NCBI RefSeq assembly: GCF_002776695.1
Contig: NZ_LFJC01000003.1
Coordinates: 459,588-523,587 of the forward strand
Direction: 5' to 3'
DNA: 64,000 bases
Source of the DNA: Bradyrhizobium nitroreducens
GTDB taxonomy: Bacteria > Pseudomonadota > Alphaproteobacteria > Rhizobiales > Xanthobacteraceae
Shown here: positions 36,938 to 45,330 of the stretch, piece by piece
Layout: each line of letters begins with the position of its first letter
How positions within the stretch are numbered: position 1 is the first letter of the stretch
Made by a program: the position numbers and the translations under genes
Notes under the pieces: model-generated
Databases searched by the model: none
Told to the model about the DNA's origin: nothing
Seen by the model: only the letters and a program-made list of their open reading frames with translations

Positions 36938-37014
36938 GCGCCCGTAGCTCAGCTGGATAGAGCATCAGACTACGAATCTGAGGGTCGGACGTTCGAATCG
37001 TTCCGGGCGCGCCA
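36938..37014 (+). tRNA. tRNA-Arg (anticodon ACG)
   Basis: 77 bases with encoded CCA. The acceptor stem GCGCCCG pairs with CGGGCGC, the D arm is GCTC...GAGC, the anticodon stem TCAGA pairs with TCTGA around CTACGAA (anticodon ACG, read as ICG), and the T arm GGACG-TTCGAAT-CGTTC is standard. Its last 27 bases before the terminal A recur downstream at 37457-37483, suggesting use as an integration target. Confidence 0.97.
36987..37013 (+). repeat. Attachment-site-like repeat, copy in the tRNA 3' end
   Basis: The T-arm and acceptor 3' strand of tRNA-Arg, starting GGACGTTCGAATCG. 25 of 27 bases match the copy at 37457-37483. Site-specific integrases commonly use this part of tRNA genes. Confidence 0.6.
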
Positions 37015-37098
37015 TTCTTCGCCGAAAGGTCAGGACCAAGCAGCATCTGGTCGCCAGACGGGCCCGAGACCGGATGGCTACGCCGTGTGAGGAGCTGG

Positions 37099-37455
37099 AT
37101 GAGGATATCGCAGGCGTTCAAGTTCGAGGCGGCGCATCGGCTGCCGAACGTGCCCGAGACCCACCGATGCCGCCGGCTGCATGGTCATTCCTATCGGGTC
37201 GAGGTCCAATTGGACGGGCCGGTCGATCCGCACACCGGCTTCGTCGCCGATTTCTTCGACATCGAAAACAGCTTCGCCGACATCATGGGCGCGCTGGACC
37301 ACCACTGCCTGAACGAGGTCCAAGGCCTCGAGAACCCGACCGCCGAGAACATCGCGGTCTGGATCTGGGACCGGCTGAAGCTGAGCCTTCCGCAGCTGTG
37401 GTCCGTCCGGGTCTATGAAACCGCGGATTGCTGGGCCGAATATAACGGGCAGTGA
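37099..37455 (+). CDS. queD: 6-carboxy-5,6,7,8-tetrahydropterin synthase (QueD)
   Basis: A 118-residue enzyme of the PTPS family that makes 6-carboxytetrahydropterin in queuosine (preQ0) synthesis. Zinc ligands are in FEAAHRL and HGHSYRVEV, the catalytic Cys in HRCRRLHGHS, and the C-terminal acid in VYETADCWAEY. I chose the ATG at 37099 because AGGAG is immediately upstream; a GTG four codons earlier is possible. queC and queE are not in the window. It sits alone between the tRNA-Arg gene and the duplicated tRNA end. Confidence 0.93.
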   Translation: MRISQAFKFEAAHRLPNVPETHRCRRLHGHSYRVEVQLDGPVDPHTGFVADFFDIENSFADIMGALDHHCLNEVQGLENPTAENIAVWIWDRLKLSLPQLWSVRVYETADCWAEYNGQ

Positions 37456-37456
37456 C

Positions 37457-37483
37457 GGACGTTCGAAACGTTCCCGGCGCGCC
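37457..37483 (+). repeat. Attachment-site-like repeat, second copy after queD
   Basis: Begins GGACGTTCGAAACG, 1 base after the queD stop codon. It matches the tRNA-Arg 3' end at 25 of 27 positions (differences at bases 12 and 19). It cannot complete a tRNA here, since no 5' half precedes it, so it reads as a displaced remnant of a tRNA gene end. Confidence 0.6.
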
Positions 37484-37522
37484 CGGCTTTTTCAGATATG
37501 TATACTGCCTGCAAGCCGCCTC

Positions 37523-38335
37523 ATGGTGATCGAGATGGGAACGCACTTAGCTGTCTATTCGGAGAAGAATCGAAGCTTTCTGCCGGTGGTGACGAAACTC
37601 CCGTTAAAGCCCGAGGGCGTAAGGCGAGTCTTGGGTAGCCCTCTCCGTTATTGCTTGGGCGCAGAGTTCCTCTATCTTCCTGAGCACGTAGATCAGGCAG
37701 GTGAACTAAAGCTCTGCTGGGCACGTATTGGCGCGACTGCGATTCCTCACGTCAAGATGACACGCTCGCTCCACGAGATTGGAGAGTATGACCTCCAATC
37801 CCTTGAGAAGCTCGATGATGTGAGGACTGGCGATCGATACATCAAACGCCAAAAGGAGAAAAATGGCAGATTCGTGCCAGTGGATGAATTTTGCTCTCAA
37901 TCTTTGATTGACGGTATCGCGCGAAACCCGGACGTCCTCGGTTCTGTATCCCGCGCGGACTTTGAGAATCTGTGCGCGGAATTATTTGTAAGGCGGGGAT
38001 TCAAAGTAGACCTATTTCGACCGTCGAAAGATGGCGGCATCGATTTCCTGGCGGTCCAGGACGAAAAGACTGATCCGCTGATTTTTGCCGTACAATGCAA
38101 GCAGCCCGATATCCGGGAAGGCAAGGCACGCCATTCGGTAGGACGTCCAATCATTCAACAAATTTATGGCGCGGCTAAAGCTTGGGACCTGTCGGGTGGA
38201 ATTGTTGTTTCGGGCTCGACCTACAGCGCTGAAGCAAAGAGATTTAGTGAAATAAAGCCTGCTGAAATGCAGCTTTATTCCGGAGCCGACGTCCTAGACT
38301 GGATATTGCAATACCGGTGGAACTTGGATGAGTGA
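37523..38335 (+). CDS. Mrr-like restriction endonuclease family protein
   Basis: A 270-residue protein. The C-terminal half has the PD-(D/E)xK nuclease core of the Mrr_cat group: FENLCAELFVRRGFKVD, then GGIDFLA (Asp174) and FAVQCKQ (Gln191-x-Lys193). Such enzymes cut modified or foreign DNA. The N-terminal 130 residues have no recognised domain and may be the target-recognition part. Codon use and base composition are clearly more AT-rich than neighbouring genes, a sign of recent transfer. Start is uncertain: ATG 37523 or 37535. No methylase is nearby, so it would be a solitary (type IV-like) enzyme. Confidence 0.82.
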   Translation: MVIEMGTHLAVYSEKNRSFLPVVTKLPLKPEGVRRVLGSPLRYCLGAEFLYLPEHVDQAGELKLCWARIGATAIPHVKMTRSLHEIGEYDLQSLEKLDDVRTGDRYIKRQKEKNGRFVPVDEFCSQSLIDGIARNPDVLGSVSRADFENLCAELFVRRGFKVDLFRPSKDGGIDFLAVQDEKTDPLIFAVQCKQPDIREGKARHSVGRPIIQQIYGAAKAWDLSGGIVVSGSTYSAEAKRFSEIKPAEMQLYSGADVLDWILQYRWNLDE

Positions 38336-38441
38336 TTCCGGTGGCCCGTTTGGGCGCCCTCGGCAGTCTCTTTCGGCAGATGCGTTTGTATGGTGTTCAT
38401 CCTCGTTCCGGGTGCGCTATTTTGCGGTATTAGGTCGTCCC

Positions 38442-39344
38442 ATGCGCATGATCGATCGCCTGCTCTCCTGCCTCGTTCTTTTCCTTGCAATCGCAGCCGC
38501 GCCGGCATTTCCCGCGCGCGCGGCTGAAACCTGCCCGTTCATCAGCGCCAAGGAACTCGCCGCCGCGATGCCGGCGTTGAAATGGTCGCTGATCTCAAAT
38601 CAGGACGGCCGCGGCTGCATCTACCAGGCCGGGCGCGGCGACACGATGATGCTCTCCGTGTTCCGCAATCCCGACAAGGACCGCGCCAGGGAATTGTACG
38701 CGACCTTCGTCAAGACGCTCAGTGAGCGCATGCCGCTGAGCCCGGTGTCCGGCATCGGTGAGGAGGGCCAGGGCGGGACGACCGCTGCCGGCGCGGAGCG
38801 CCAGGAGGCTTCGGTCGTCGCCTTGTCAGGCGACTACATTCTGCAGATCAGCGTCTATCCGATCGGCCGCCGCGCCGATGACGCGCTGCTCGGGCCGATC
38901 ACCGAAGCTGCGCGTACTGCCATCGCCAATGTGAGCCGGAGCAGCGAGCGGTTCGGCACTTGCGAGTGGCTTACGGCCGCGGATGCCGACGGCTTTCTCG
39001 ACGCGGGCACGCTGACAGTGCAGCGGACCGGCGCGGGCAGCTGCATGATGTTCGATCGCGAGGCCAACACCATGACCGTCGCGGTGATCGCCACCTCGCG
39101 CGACACCGCCGCCGGCATGATGAAGCGTGCAGGCCCCTGCAAGCACGTGGCGATCCCCGAGCTCGGCAGCGAAGCCTTCGGCGAGCATTCCTGCACCAAG
39201 GGCAACGGCAACGCCGTCACCATCTATGTCTGGAAGAACGGCAGGCAGGCCTCGATCCTGTTCGCGCCGGTCAAGCCGCATCCGGAGTCCGGCTCGGTCG
39301 AGCGCCTGAAGGCCGTCGCTGCGGGGGTCTATGGAAAGCTGTGA
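38442..39344 (+). CDS. Secreted protein with duplicated unknown domain
   Basis: A 300-residue exported protein; signal peptide MIDRLLSCLVLFLAIAAAPA ending before AETC. The mature part has two similar halves, each opening with Cys, then an L-x-A-x-(E/D) helix, then a second Cys followed by beta strands: CPFISAKELAAAMP ... GCIYQAG and CEWLTAADADGFLD ... SCMMFDRE, about 150 residues apart. The pattern resembles small lipoprotein-like DUF3558-type folds but lacks a lipobox. Start ATG 38442 or 38448. The upstream open region between the nuclease gene and this ATG is not protein-like. Function unknown. Confidence 0.75.
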   Translation: MRMIDRLLSCLVLFLAIAAAPAFPARAAETCPFISAKELAAAMPALKWSLISNQDGRGCIYQAGRGDTMMLSVFRNPDKDRARELYATFVKTLSERMPLSPVSGIGEEGQGGTTAAGAERQEASVVALSGDYILQISVYPIGRRADDALLGPITEAARTAIANVSRSSERFGTCEWLTAADADGFLDAGTLTVQRTGAGSCMMFDREANTMTVAVIATSRDTAAGMMKRAGPCKHVAIPELGSEAFGEHSCTKGNGNAVTIYVWKNGRQASILFAPVKPHPESGSVERLKAVAAGVYGKL

Positions 39345-39359
39345 CGGGGCTGATCGACG

Positions 39360-40136
39360 TCACCGTCCCGCCAGCACTTCCTTGCATTTCGCCGCGAAGG
39401 CGGTGAGGTACGCGCCGAGCTCGTTCGTCAGCGCATCGGAGCGCTCGACATTCTGCAGGCTCATGTTGAGCGCGTAGACCGGGAGGCCCTCCAGCACGAT
39501 GGGCGTCGCGACGGCGAGAACGGCGGGCTGCCATGACACCGCGCAATAGCCGTCGCGCTCGAGGGCGCTGATCGATCTCCTGACGTCCGTGAGCAGCGCC
39601 TTGGTCGCCGCCGCGGTGCGCCGCTTGAACTGCTTCAGCAATTGCTCGCGCTCGGCTTCTGCGATGCCGGCGAGGTAGGCGCGGCCCAGCGACGTCAACT
39701 CCATCGGCACCTGCTGGCCGGCGACGACGTTGCGCAGCGCCGCGCGCGGGCTGTAGCGGATCGACTCCAGATACACCATCATGGTTCGATCCGCGGTGGC
39801 CAACCCGACGTTGAGCCGGCGCTTCGCCGATTCCGCCCGCATCATCGGTCCGATCGCGTTGAGCACGGGTGATCCCGTTCGCATCGCGTGACCGATGCTG
39901 ATGACGGAGGCGGCAAGGCGGTAGGTCCGCTGGTTCCGGACTTCGTCGAGCATCCCGGAATTGACCAGCGTTCGCGTCAGCCGGCTGACCGTCGAGCGCG
40001 GCAAGCCTGTTCGTTCGGCGATCTCGCCATTGCCGAGCGTGTCGACGCCGGGCCGGAACGCCCGGAGGATCTCGATGCCGCGTTCGAGCGACCGGTTGCC
40101 GTCAACTCCGCCCGCATATCTGCGCGCCTGCGCCAT
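39360..40136 (-). CDS. IclR-family transcriptional regulator
   Basis: A 258-residue regulator. The N-terminal winged helix (about residues 15-75) contains IAERTGLPRSTVSRLTRTLV; the C-terminal effector domain has RNVVAGQQVPMELTSLGRAY, a typical IclR feature. It is divergent from the crotonase-CoA ligase-Bug operon and is the likely controller. A perfect palindrome upstream (40156-40170) is a probable binding site. The start is the ATG of MAQARR; an open stretch further upstream overlaps the operator and is unlikely to be coding. Confidence 0.92.
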   Translation of the reverse strand: MAQARRYAGGVDGNRSLERGIEILRAFRPGVDTLGNGEIAERTGLPRSTVSRLTRTLVNSGMLDEVRNQRTYRLAASVISIGHAMRTGSPVLNAIGPMMRAESAKRRLNVGLATADRTMMVYLESIRYSPRAALRNVVAGQQVPMELTSLGRAYLAGIAEAEREQLLKQFKRRTAAATKALLTDVRRSISALERDGYCAVSWQPAVLAVATPIVLEGLPVYALNMSLQNVERSDALTNELGAYLTAFAAKCKEVLAGR

Positions 40137-40155
40137 GTCCCAGCTCCGCCGCCGT

Positions 40156-40170
40156 TTCCACTGAGTGGAA
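40156..40170. promoter_or_regulatory. Palindromic operator for the IclR regulator
   Basis: TTCCACTGAGTGGAA: perfect 7-base arms around one base, 20 bases before the regulator start. Its form parallels IclR-type sites (TGGAAAT-N-ATTTCCA). It is the best candidate for autoregulation and control of the divergent operon. Confidence 0.6.
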
Positions 40171-40320
40171 TTAGGGGGATGTCGCGGCCCGTGCAAGCCG
40201 CTACAGGCATGAGGAAGAAGAATGCCCGGCCGCGCTGGCTCGACGAGGAAACGGCACGGCCCGAATCGACATCCGCAATGCGCCGCAGTGATCGATCCGA
40301 CCCCACCTGAGGAGCCCGCC

Positions 40321-41112
40321 ATGTCCTATCAGCTCATCGAATTCTCGCTCGAGGCCGGCGTCGCGACGATCGCCTTCAACCGCCCGGAGCGGCGCAACGC
40401 CATGAGTGACGAGATGCGTGCCGAGTTCGTCGGCGCGCTCGAAACCGTGGCGCGCGACAAGGCGATCAGGGCGTTGGTGCTGACCGGGCGCGGCAACGCC
40501 TTCTGCGCCGGCGGCGACATCAGCGGCATGAAGCGCCGGCTCGAGGCGCCGCAGGGCGAGGTCGCCTTCAACGGATGGAGCCGTCAGCAGGGGGTGCATC
40601 ACGTGCAGTCGCTTCTGCTGGGCCTGCCGAAGCCGACCATTGCCGCCGTCAACGGCGCCGCAGCCGGACTCGGTGCGGATACCGCGCTGGCCTGCGACTT
40701 CGTGATGGCAACGGAGCGGTCGAAATTCACCTGGTCCTACATCAAGCGCGGTCTGATCCCCGACGGCGGCGGGCTGTATTTCCTGCCGCGCCGGGTCGGG
40801 CTTGCGAGAGCCAAGGAGTTGATCTTCACCGGACGCGTCGTCGAGGCGGACGAGGCGCTCGCGCTCGGCATCGTCGACCGCAAGGTGGCGGCGGCCGAGC
40901 TGCTGCCGGCCGCGCAGGCCTGGGCGACCGAATTGGCGGAGGGGTCTCCCACCGCGCTCGCGCTGAGCAAGAAGATCCTGAACGAGACCTTCGAGCATTC
41001 CGCGCACGACATCTTCAGCCTCGGCAGCCAGGCGCAGGCCATCTGCTACACCAGCACCGAGCATCGCGACGCCGTGACGGCGTTCCTCGCGCAATCCGCA
41101 TCGAAGGGCTGA
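40321..41112 (+). CDS. Enoyl-CoA hydratase/isomerase (crotonase) family protein
   Basis: A 263-residue acyl-CoA enzyme. The oxyanion-hole segment GRGNAFCAGGDISGM and helix NGAAAGLGADTALACDF are intact. In place of the two catalytic glutamates of classic hydratases the sequence reads GLGADTA and GLIPDGGGLYFLPR; the Asp in LIPDGG is the pattern of PaaG-type isomerases. It is therefore probably an isomerase or specialised hydratase. It is the first gene of an operon, 3 bases before the CoA ligase gene. Confidence 0.9.
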   Translation: MSYQLIEFSLEAGVATIAFNRPERRNAMSDEMRAEFVGALETVARDKAIRALVLTGRGNAFCAGGDISGMKRRLEAPQGEVAFNGWSRQQGVHHVQSLLLGLPKPTIAAVNGAAAGLGADTALACDFVMATERSKFTWSYIKRGLIPDGGGLYFLPRRVGLARAKELIFTGRVVEADEALALGIVDRKVAAAELLPAAQAWATELAEGSPTALALSKKILNETFEHSAHDIFSLGSQAQAICYTSTEHRDAVTAFLAQSASKG

Positions 41113-41115
41113 GCA

Positions 41116-43203
41116 ATGGACGCGATCGAACGCCTGATCCGGCCGCGCAGCGTCGCAATCATCGGCGCGTCCGCAGACCCGAGCAAGACGTCGGGCCGCC
41201 CGGTGTCCTATCTGAGGAAGCATGGCTTTGCGGGTGCGATCTATCCCGTCAATCCGAAGGTCGCGGAGATCGATGGTCTCACCTGTTACCCCGATGTCGC
41301 CTCGCTGCCTGATGTGCCCGACGTCGGCATCGTCCTGCTCGGCGCCGAGCGTGCCCATGTCGCGGTGCGCGAATTGTCCGAGCGCGGTGCCGCCGCAGCG
41401 ATCGTTCTGGCCAGCGGCTTCACCGAAACGGGCGCGGAAGGCGCCGCGCGCCAGCAGCAGCTCATGCAAGCGGCCGGCGCGATGCGGATTCTCGGGCCGA
41501 ACACGATCGGCCTCGTCAATCTCACCGACAATATCGTGCTGTCGGCGTCGGGCGCGCTGGCGATGGATCACTTCGTGGCTGGGTCCATCGGGTTGATCTC
41601 GCAAAGCGGAGGCATTCTGGGCGCCTTGCTGTCGCGCGCTGCGGCGCGCGGGGTGGGGCTGTCCAAGCTGGTGTCGACCAGCAACGAAGCCGATCTCGAG
41701 CTCGCCGATTTCATCGACAGTCTCGCCGGCGACAGCGCGACCAAGGTGATTGCGCTTTATATCGAGGCGATCCGCAATCCGGCTCGGTTTCGCGAGGCGG
41801 TCCTGAAGGCGCGCCGCGCCGGCAAGCCCGTTGTCGCCTTCAAGATCGGTCGCTCGGAGGCGGGCGCACAGGCGGCCGTCTCGCACACCGGCGCGCTGGC
41901 CGGCTCGGACCGCATGTATGATGCCTTGTTCAGGCAGCTCGGGGTGATCCGCGCCAGGACGTTCGAGGATCTGCTCGACATTCCCGCGGCCCTTGCCGCG
42001 GGACGGAAGCTTGCCGGCCGGCGTGTTGCGATCCTCACCTCCACCGGCGGCGCCGGCACGATCGTATCAGACAGTCTCGGCGTCGCCGGCTTCGTGACGC
42101 CCGCACCCGATGCGGAGACGGCCGCGCAATTGCGCAGCCTGCAGTCGGGATCGCATGCCAATCTCGATCGCAATCCGATCGACGTGACCCTGGCCGGCCT
42201 GCAGCCGGACCTGCTTCGCGGCGCGATCCGCATTCTGCTCGCAAGTCCGTCCTACGACGCGCTGGTCGTCATTGCCGGCTCGTCGGCCGTGGGATCGCCG
42301 GGCCTGATGGCCGATGCCATCCACGACTGCCTGCCGCTCAGCGACAAGCCGGTCATTGCCTATGTCAGTCCGCACGCGCCCGAGGTGGTGTCCGTCCTCA
42401 CCCGGCGCGGCGTTCCCGCCTACACCTCGGCCGAGAGCTGCACTGCCGCGCTCGACGGGCTGTTGCGGGCGGGAATGCCGGAGCAGGTCCAGACATCCGG
42501 CCTGTCCCGGACGAGCGCCGACATCAGCGACATCCCGACAGGTTCGCTCGATGAGGCACAGGCCAAGGCGCTGTTCGCCCGCTTTGGCATTCCCGTCGCG
42601 GCAGAGAGAGTGGTCGCAACGTCTGACGACGCAGAACAGGCGGCGCGCGACCTCGGCGGCCGGGTCGTGCTCAAGATTCTCTCGCGCGAGATCGCGCACA
42701 AGAGCGATGTCGGCGGCGTCGCGGTCAACCTGACGACTGATACGATCGGCGAACGCCTGACGGCGATGGCCGATGAGGTCGAGACCAGAACCGGGACGCG
42801 ACCCCGCCAATTCCTGGTTCAGGAGATGATCTCGGGCGGCGTCGAAATCATTCTCGGAATGCATCGCGATTCCCTGGGCACAGCGATCCTGCTCGGCATG
42901 GGCGGTGTCGCGGCCGAGCTGTTCAAGGACACCACGATGCGCCTGCTTCCGCCGAGCGGCGGCCTCGATCTCTCCGAGGCGAAAGCGATGGCGCGCGATC
43001 TCGTCACCTGGCCGTTGCTCGACGGCTTTCGGGGCCGGCCGAAATACGACGTCGACGCGCTGGCAAATGCAGTCGTCGCTTTCTCGCACATGGTCGCGCA
43101 GCTCGGCGATCGTCTCGCGGAGGCGGAGATCAATCCGGTGTTCGTGCTGCCGGCGGGCCAGGGCGTGAAGGCGGCGGACGGATTGGTGGTTCTCAATGTC
43201 TGA
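41116..43203 (+). CDS. NDP-forming acyl-CoA ligase (fused alpha-beta)
   Basis: A 695-residue protein of the acetate-CoA ligase (ADP-forming) family. Order: CoA-binding Rossmann domain (IRPRSVAIIGASADPSKTSG), ligase domain with phosphohistidine His257 in SHTGALAGSD, then an ATP-grasp domain from about residue 475 (DEAQAKALFARFGIP; LKILSREIAHKSDVGG; EAEINPVFVLPAG). Such enzymes activate organic acids or recover ATP from acyl-CoA. With the crotonase and a Bug protein, it suggests uptake and activation of a carboxylic acid. Substrate unknown. Confidence 0.92.
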   Translation: MDAIERLIRPRSVAIIGASADPSKTSGRPVSYLRKHGFAGAIYPVNPKVAEIDGLTCYPDVASLPDVPDVGIVLLGAERAHVAVRELSERGAAAAIVLASGFTETGAEGAARQQQLMQAAGAMRILGPNTIGLVNLTDNIVLSASGALAMDHFVAGSIGLISQSGGILGALLSRAAARGVGLSKLVSTSNEADLELADFIDSLAGDSATKVIALYIEAIRNPARFREAVLKARRAGKPVVAFKIGRSEAGAQAAVSHTGALAGSDRMYDALFRQLGVIRARTFEDLLDIPAALAAGRKLAGRRVAILTSTGGAGTIVSDSLGVAGFVTPAPDAETAAQLRSLQSGSHANLDRNPIDVTLAGLQPDLLRGAIRILLASPSYDALVVIAGSSAVGSPGLMADAIHDCLPLSDKPVIAYVSPHAPEVVSVLTRRGVPAYTSAESCTAALDGLLRAGMPEQVQTSGLSRTSADISDIPTGSLDEAQAKALFARFGIPVAAERVVATSDDAEQAARDLGGRVVLKILSREIAHKSDVGGVAVNLTTDTIGERLTAMADEVETRTGTRPRQFLVQEMISGGVEIILGMHRDSLGTAILLGMGGVAAELFKDTTMRLLPPSGGLDLSEAKAMARDLVTWPLLDGFRGRPKYDVDALANAVVAFSHMVAQLGDRLAEAEINPVFVLPAGQGVKAADGLVVLNV

Positions 43204-43279
43204 ACAGGATCGGATGGAGCTTCTCATGGCCAGTGGCGAAATCGTCAATCATGATCGCGGGTGCAAAAAGGATGTCGCC

Positions 43280-44251
43280 GTGCGGAGCTGGCGAGGCCTC
43301 GCCGTCCTCGCCTGCGCGGTCGTCGCGGGGCTTGGACTGACGCCGGCGCGCGCGGAATATCCCGACAAGATCGTCAAGATCGTGGTGCCCTTCGCCGCCG
43401 GCGGCGGTACCGACATCATCGCGCGAACCACGGCGCAGGAAATCCAGACGGAGCTCGGCAAGTCCGTCATCATCGAGAACAAGCCGGGCGCCGGGACCAT
43501 CATCGGGACCCAGACGGTGGCGACCAGCGAGCCCGACGGCTATTCGCTGCTGATGGCGACCTTCGCGCATGCGGTCAATCCGAGCCTGTACAACAAGCTG
43601 CCGTTCGATCCGCACAAGGATTTCGCGGCGGTCTCGCTGATCGCGCGGTCCTTCAACATCGTCGTCGTCAACCCCGCGTCCAAGATCAACTCGATCGCGG
43701 ATCTGATCGCGGAGGCCAAGGTCAATCCCGGCAAGCTCAATTTCGGCACGTTCGGCACCGGCACCTCGGCGCATCTCGCCGGCGAGCTGTTCAATGCGAT
43801 GGCGAAGGTCAGGATGACGGCGGTGCCCTACAAGGGCGCGGCGCCTGCGATCAGCGATCTCCTGGGCGGACAGATCGACGTGATGTTCACGACCGTCGCG
43901 AGCGCGGCCTCGCTGGTGGCGGCAGGCCAGCTCCGGGCGCTGGCCGTGACATCGGCCGAGCGCTCGGCCGCGTTCCCGCAATTGCCGACTGTCGCCGAGG
44001 CCGGCGTGCCCGGCTATGCAGCCGAGTCCTGGTACGGCTTGTATGCGCCGGCCAAGACGCCGGCTCCGGTGATCGCGCGCCTCAACCAGGCGATCGCGAA
44101 GGCGGTTCAGTCCGGTGCCTTCAAGAAGCTGGAGGCGAACGAAGGCCTCATCATGGTCGGCAGCGCGCCGGAACAGCTCGATCGCTATGTCGCCCAGGAG
44201 GAGGAGCGCTGGCGCAAGCTGATCAAGGACGCGAACATCGAGGTGCAGTAG
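43280..44251 (+). CDS. Bug-family solute-binding protein (TTT type)
   Basis: A 323-residue periplasmic binding protein of the Bug/TctC family, with the signature PDKIVKIVVPFAAGGGTD, GAGTIIGTQTVA, and DVMFTTVASAASLV. Signal peptide: WRGLAVLACAVVAGLGLTP ending ARA. I chose the GTG at 43280 (AAGGA 7 bases upstream, signal peptide at once). An ATG at 43226 with GGAG upstream and the ATG at 43196 that overlaps the CoA ligase stop are also possible. No TctA/TctB membrane genes are nearby, common for Bug proteins. Confidence 0.88.
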   Translation: MRSWRGLAVLACAVVAGLGLTPARAEYPDKIVKIVVPFAAGGGTDIIARTTAQEIQTELGKSVIIENKPGAGTIIGTQTVATSEPDGYSLLMATFAHAVNPSLYNKLPFDPHKDFAAVSLIARSFNIVVVNPASKINSIADLIAEAKVNPGKLNFGTFGTGTSAHLAGELFNAMAKVRMTAVPYKGAAPAISDLLGGQIDVMFTTVASAASLVAAGQLRALAVTSAERSAAFPQLPTVAEAGVPGYAAESWYGLYAPAKTPAPVIARLNQAIAKAVQSGAFKKLEANEGLIMVGSAPEQLDRYVAQEEERWRKLIKDANIEVQ

Positions 44252-44265
44252 CTTGGCGGTCCGAG

Positions 44266-44292
44266 CTCCGGGACTGCCAAGCGGTCCCGGAG
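44266..44292. terminator. Hairpin between converging genes
   Basis: CTCCGGGAC and GTCCCGGAG, 9-base perfect arms with a 9-base loop, between the Bug gene end and the PhyH gene end. No T-tract, so it may act weakly on both strands. Confidence 0.5.
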
Positions 44293-44301
44293 ACCGCCGA
44301 C

Positions 44302-45093
44302 TTACACGACCAAGCCGCAGGCCCGCCGGATCGCGATCTGAACCGGCGAGGGCGGCAGTGCCGGATCGAACTCGCCCTTCGGCAGCAGCGGAGGCTGTGC
44401 CATGAAGCGCGGCCGTTTCCCGCGGTGGGGTTGCGCGGCGTGAACCAGAAACGGGTGGCACAGATACACGCTGCCTGCCGCGCCGGTCGCCAGTTCGACT
44501 TCGCAATCCTTCGTCGACGCCCAGTCCTCGGCACCGAGTTGCCGGAGCGTTGCTCCTGCCTCGCCATACGGCAGCAGCTCCCGCGCGATAATTGCATGCG
44601 ATCCTGTCCGGATCCGCGTGGGAGCATCATCGGCGCAGACATCCGAGAACAGGAAGAGCATCAGGAGCGCACGCCCGCTGCTCTTCACATTGACGCGCCA
44701 TTCCATGAAGTCGGCATGAGCGGTGCCAAAGCTCATGTCCACATGCCAGCCGTCGTCGCCCGGCGATTGCGATGACGGAAAGCGGATGGGAAAGGTGCCA
44801 AGGCCCGTTGGCGCAAGCCAGCGCCCTTCGCCGGCGAGCTGGTCGTAGGCCCTGTGCAGAAGCGGCGTATTCGCGGCTTCAATGAAAGGGGGCGTGGCTT
44901 TGGATCCGACCCGGACAACGGGGCGGCTCCAATCTTCGGCTTTGTCCGGCGACAGGCCGATATCCGCCCACAGCTCGTCCCTGCATTGCTTGGCAAGGTC
45001 GGCGCTGAAGGCATTCGGCAGCTTGACGAAACCGTCGTCGATGAAGGTCTGGACATGACTGGGCGTCAGGCCAGCCTGTTCGGTCTTGGGCAT
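44302..45093 (-). CDS. Phytanoyl-CoA dioxygenase (PhyH) family protein
   Basis: A 263-residue Fe(II)/2-oxoglutarate oxygenase. The facial triad is probably His117 and Asp119 (WHVDMSF) with a distal His in HPFLVHAAQPHRGKRPRF (His218 or nearby), and the following Arg for 2-oxoglutarate. Members hydroxylate acyl chains or natural products. It faces the catabolic operon end to end. Whether it acts in the same pathway is unknown. Family assignment is good, substrate not. Confidence 0.85.
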   Translation of the reverse strand: MPKTEQAGLTPSHVQTFIDDGFVKLPNAFSADLAKQCRDELWADIGLSPDKAEDWSRPVVRVGSKATPPFIEAANTPLLHRAYDQLAGEGRWLAPTGLGTFPIRFPSSQSPGDDGWHVDMSFGTAHADFMEWRVNVKSSGRALLMLFLFSDVCADDAPTRIRTGSHAIIARELLPYGEAGATLRQLGAEDWASTKDCEVELATGAAGSVYLCHPFLVHAAQPHRGKRPRFMAQPPLLPKGEFDPALPPSPVQIAIRRACGLVV

Positions 45094-45283
45094 TGCACAT
45101 CTCTCCGTTCGGCTACCGCATCGCGCGAAGCCGTTTGATCTGAGTGGCGCAGGAGCGCGGAACGACGTTCTGTCGTTCAGATCAGCGGGAAGAATGTGGA
45201 GATGAACATCATGGCGGGAACGTATAGCGCGGCGGAGCGCGGAATCAAGGCACGCTGGCCGATTCGCGGGTATGTCGCGCGTC

Positions 45284-45313
45284 GGCAGCCTCTCGCGAAG
45301 CGAGAAGGCTGCC
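45284..45313 (-). terminator. Stem-loop downstream of the BA14K gene
   Basis: GGCAGCC-T-CTCGC, loop GAA, GCGAG-AA-GGCTGCC: 12 paired bases with one bulge, 17 bases after the stop. No T-run follows, but position and stability suggest a 3' end or mRNA-stabilising hairpin. Confidence 0.5.
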
Positions 45314-45330
45314 GCAGCTTCACACGTGCG

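Noticed and set aside
37456..37490. Second copy of the tRNA end considered as a second tRNA gene
   Set aside because: It has only the T-arm and acceptor 3' strand; no anticodon or D arm precedes it.
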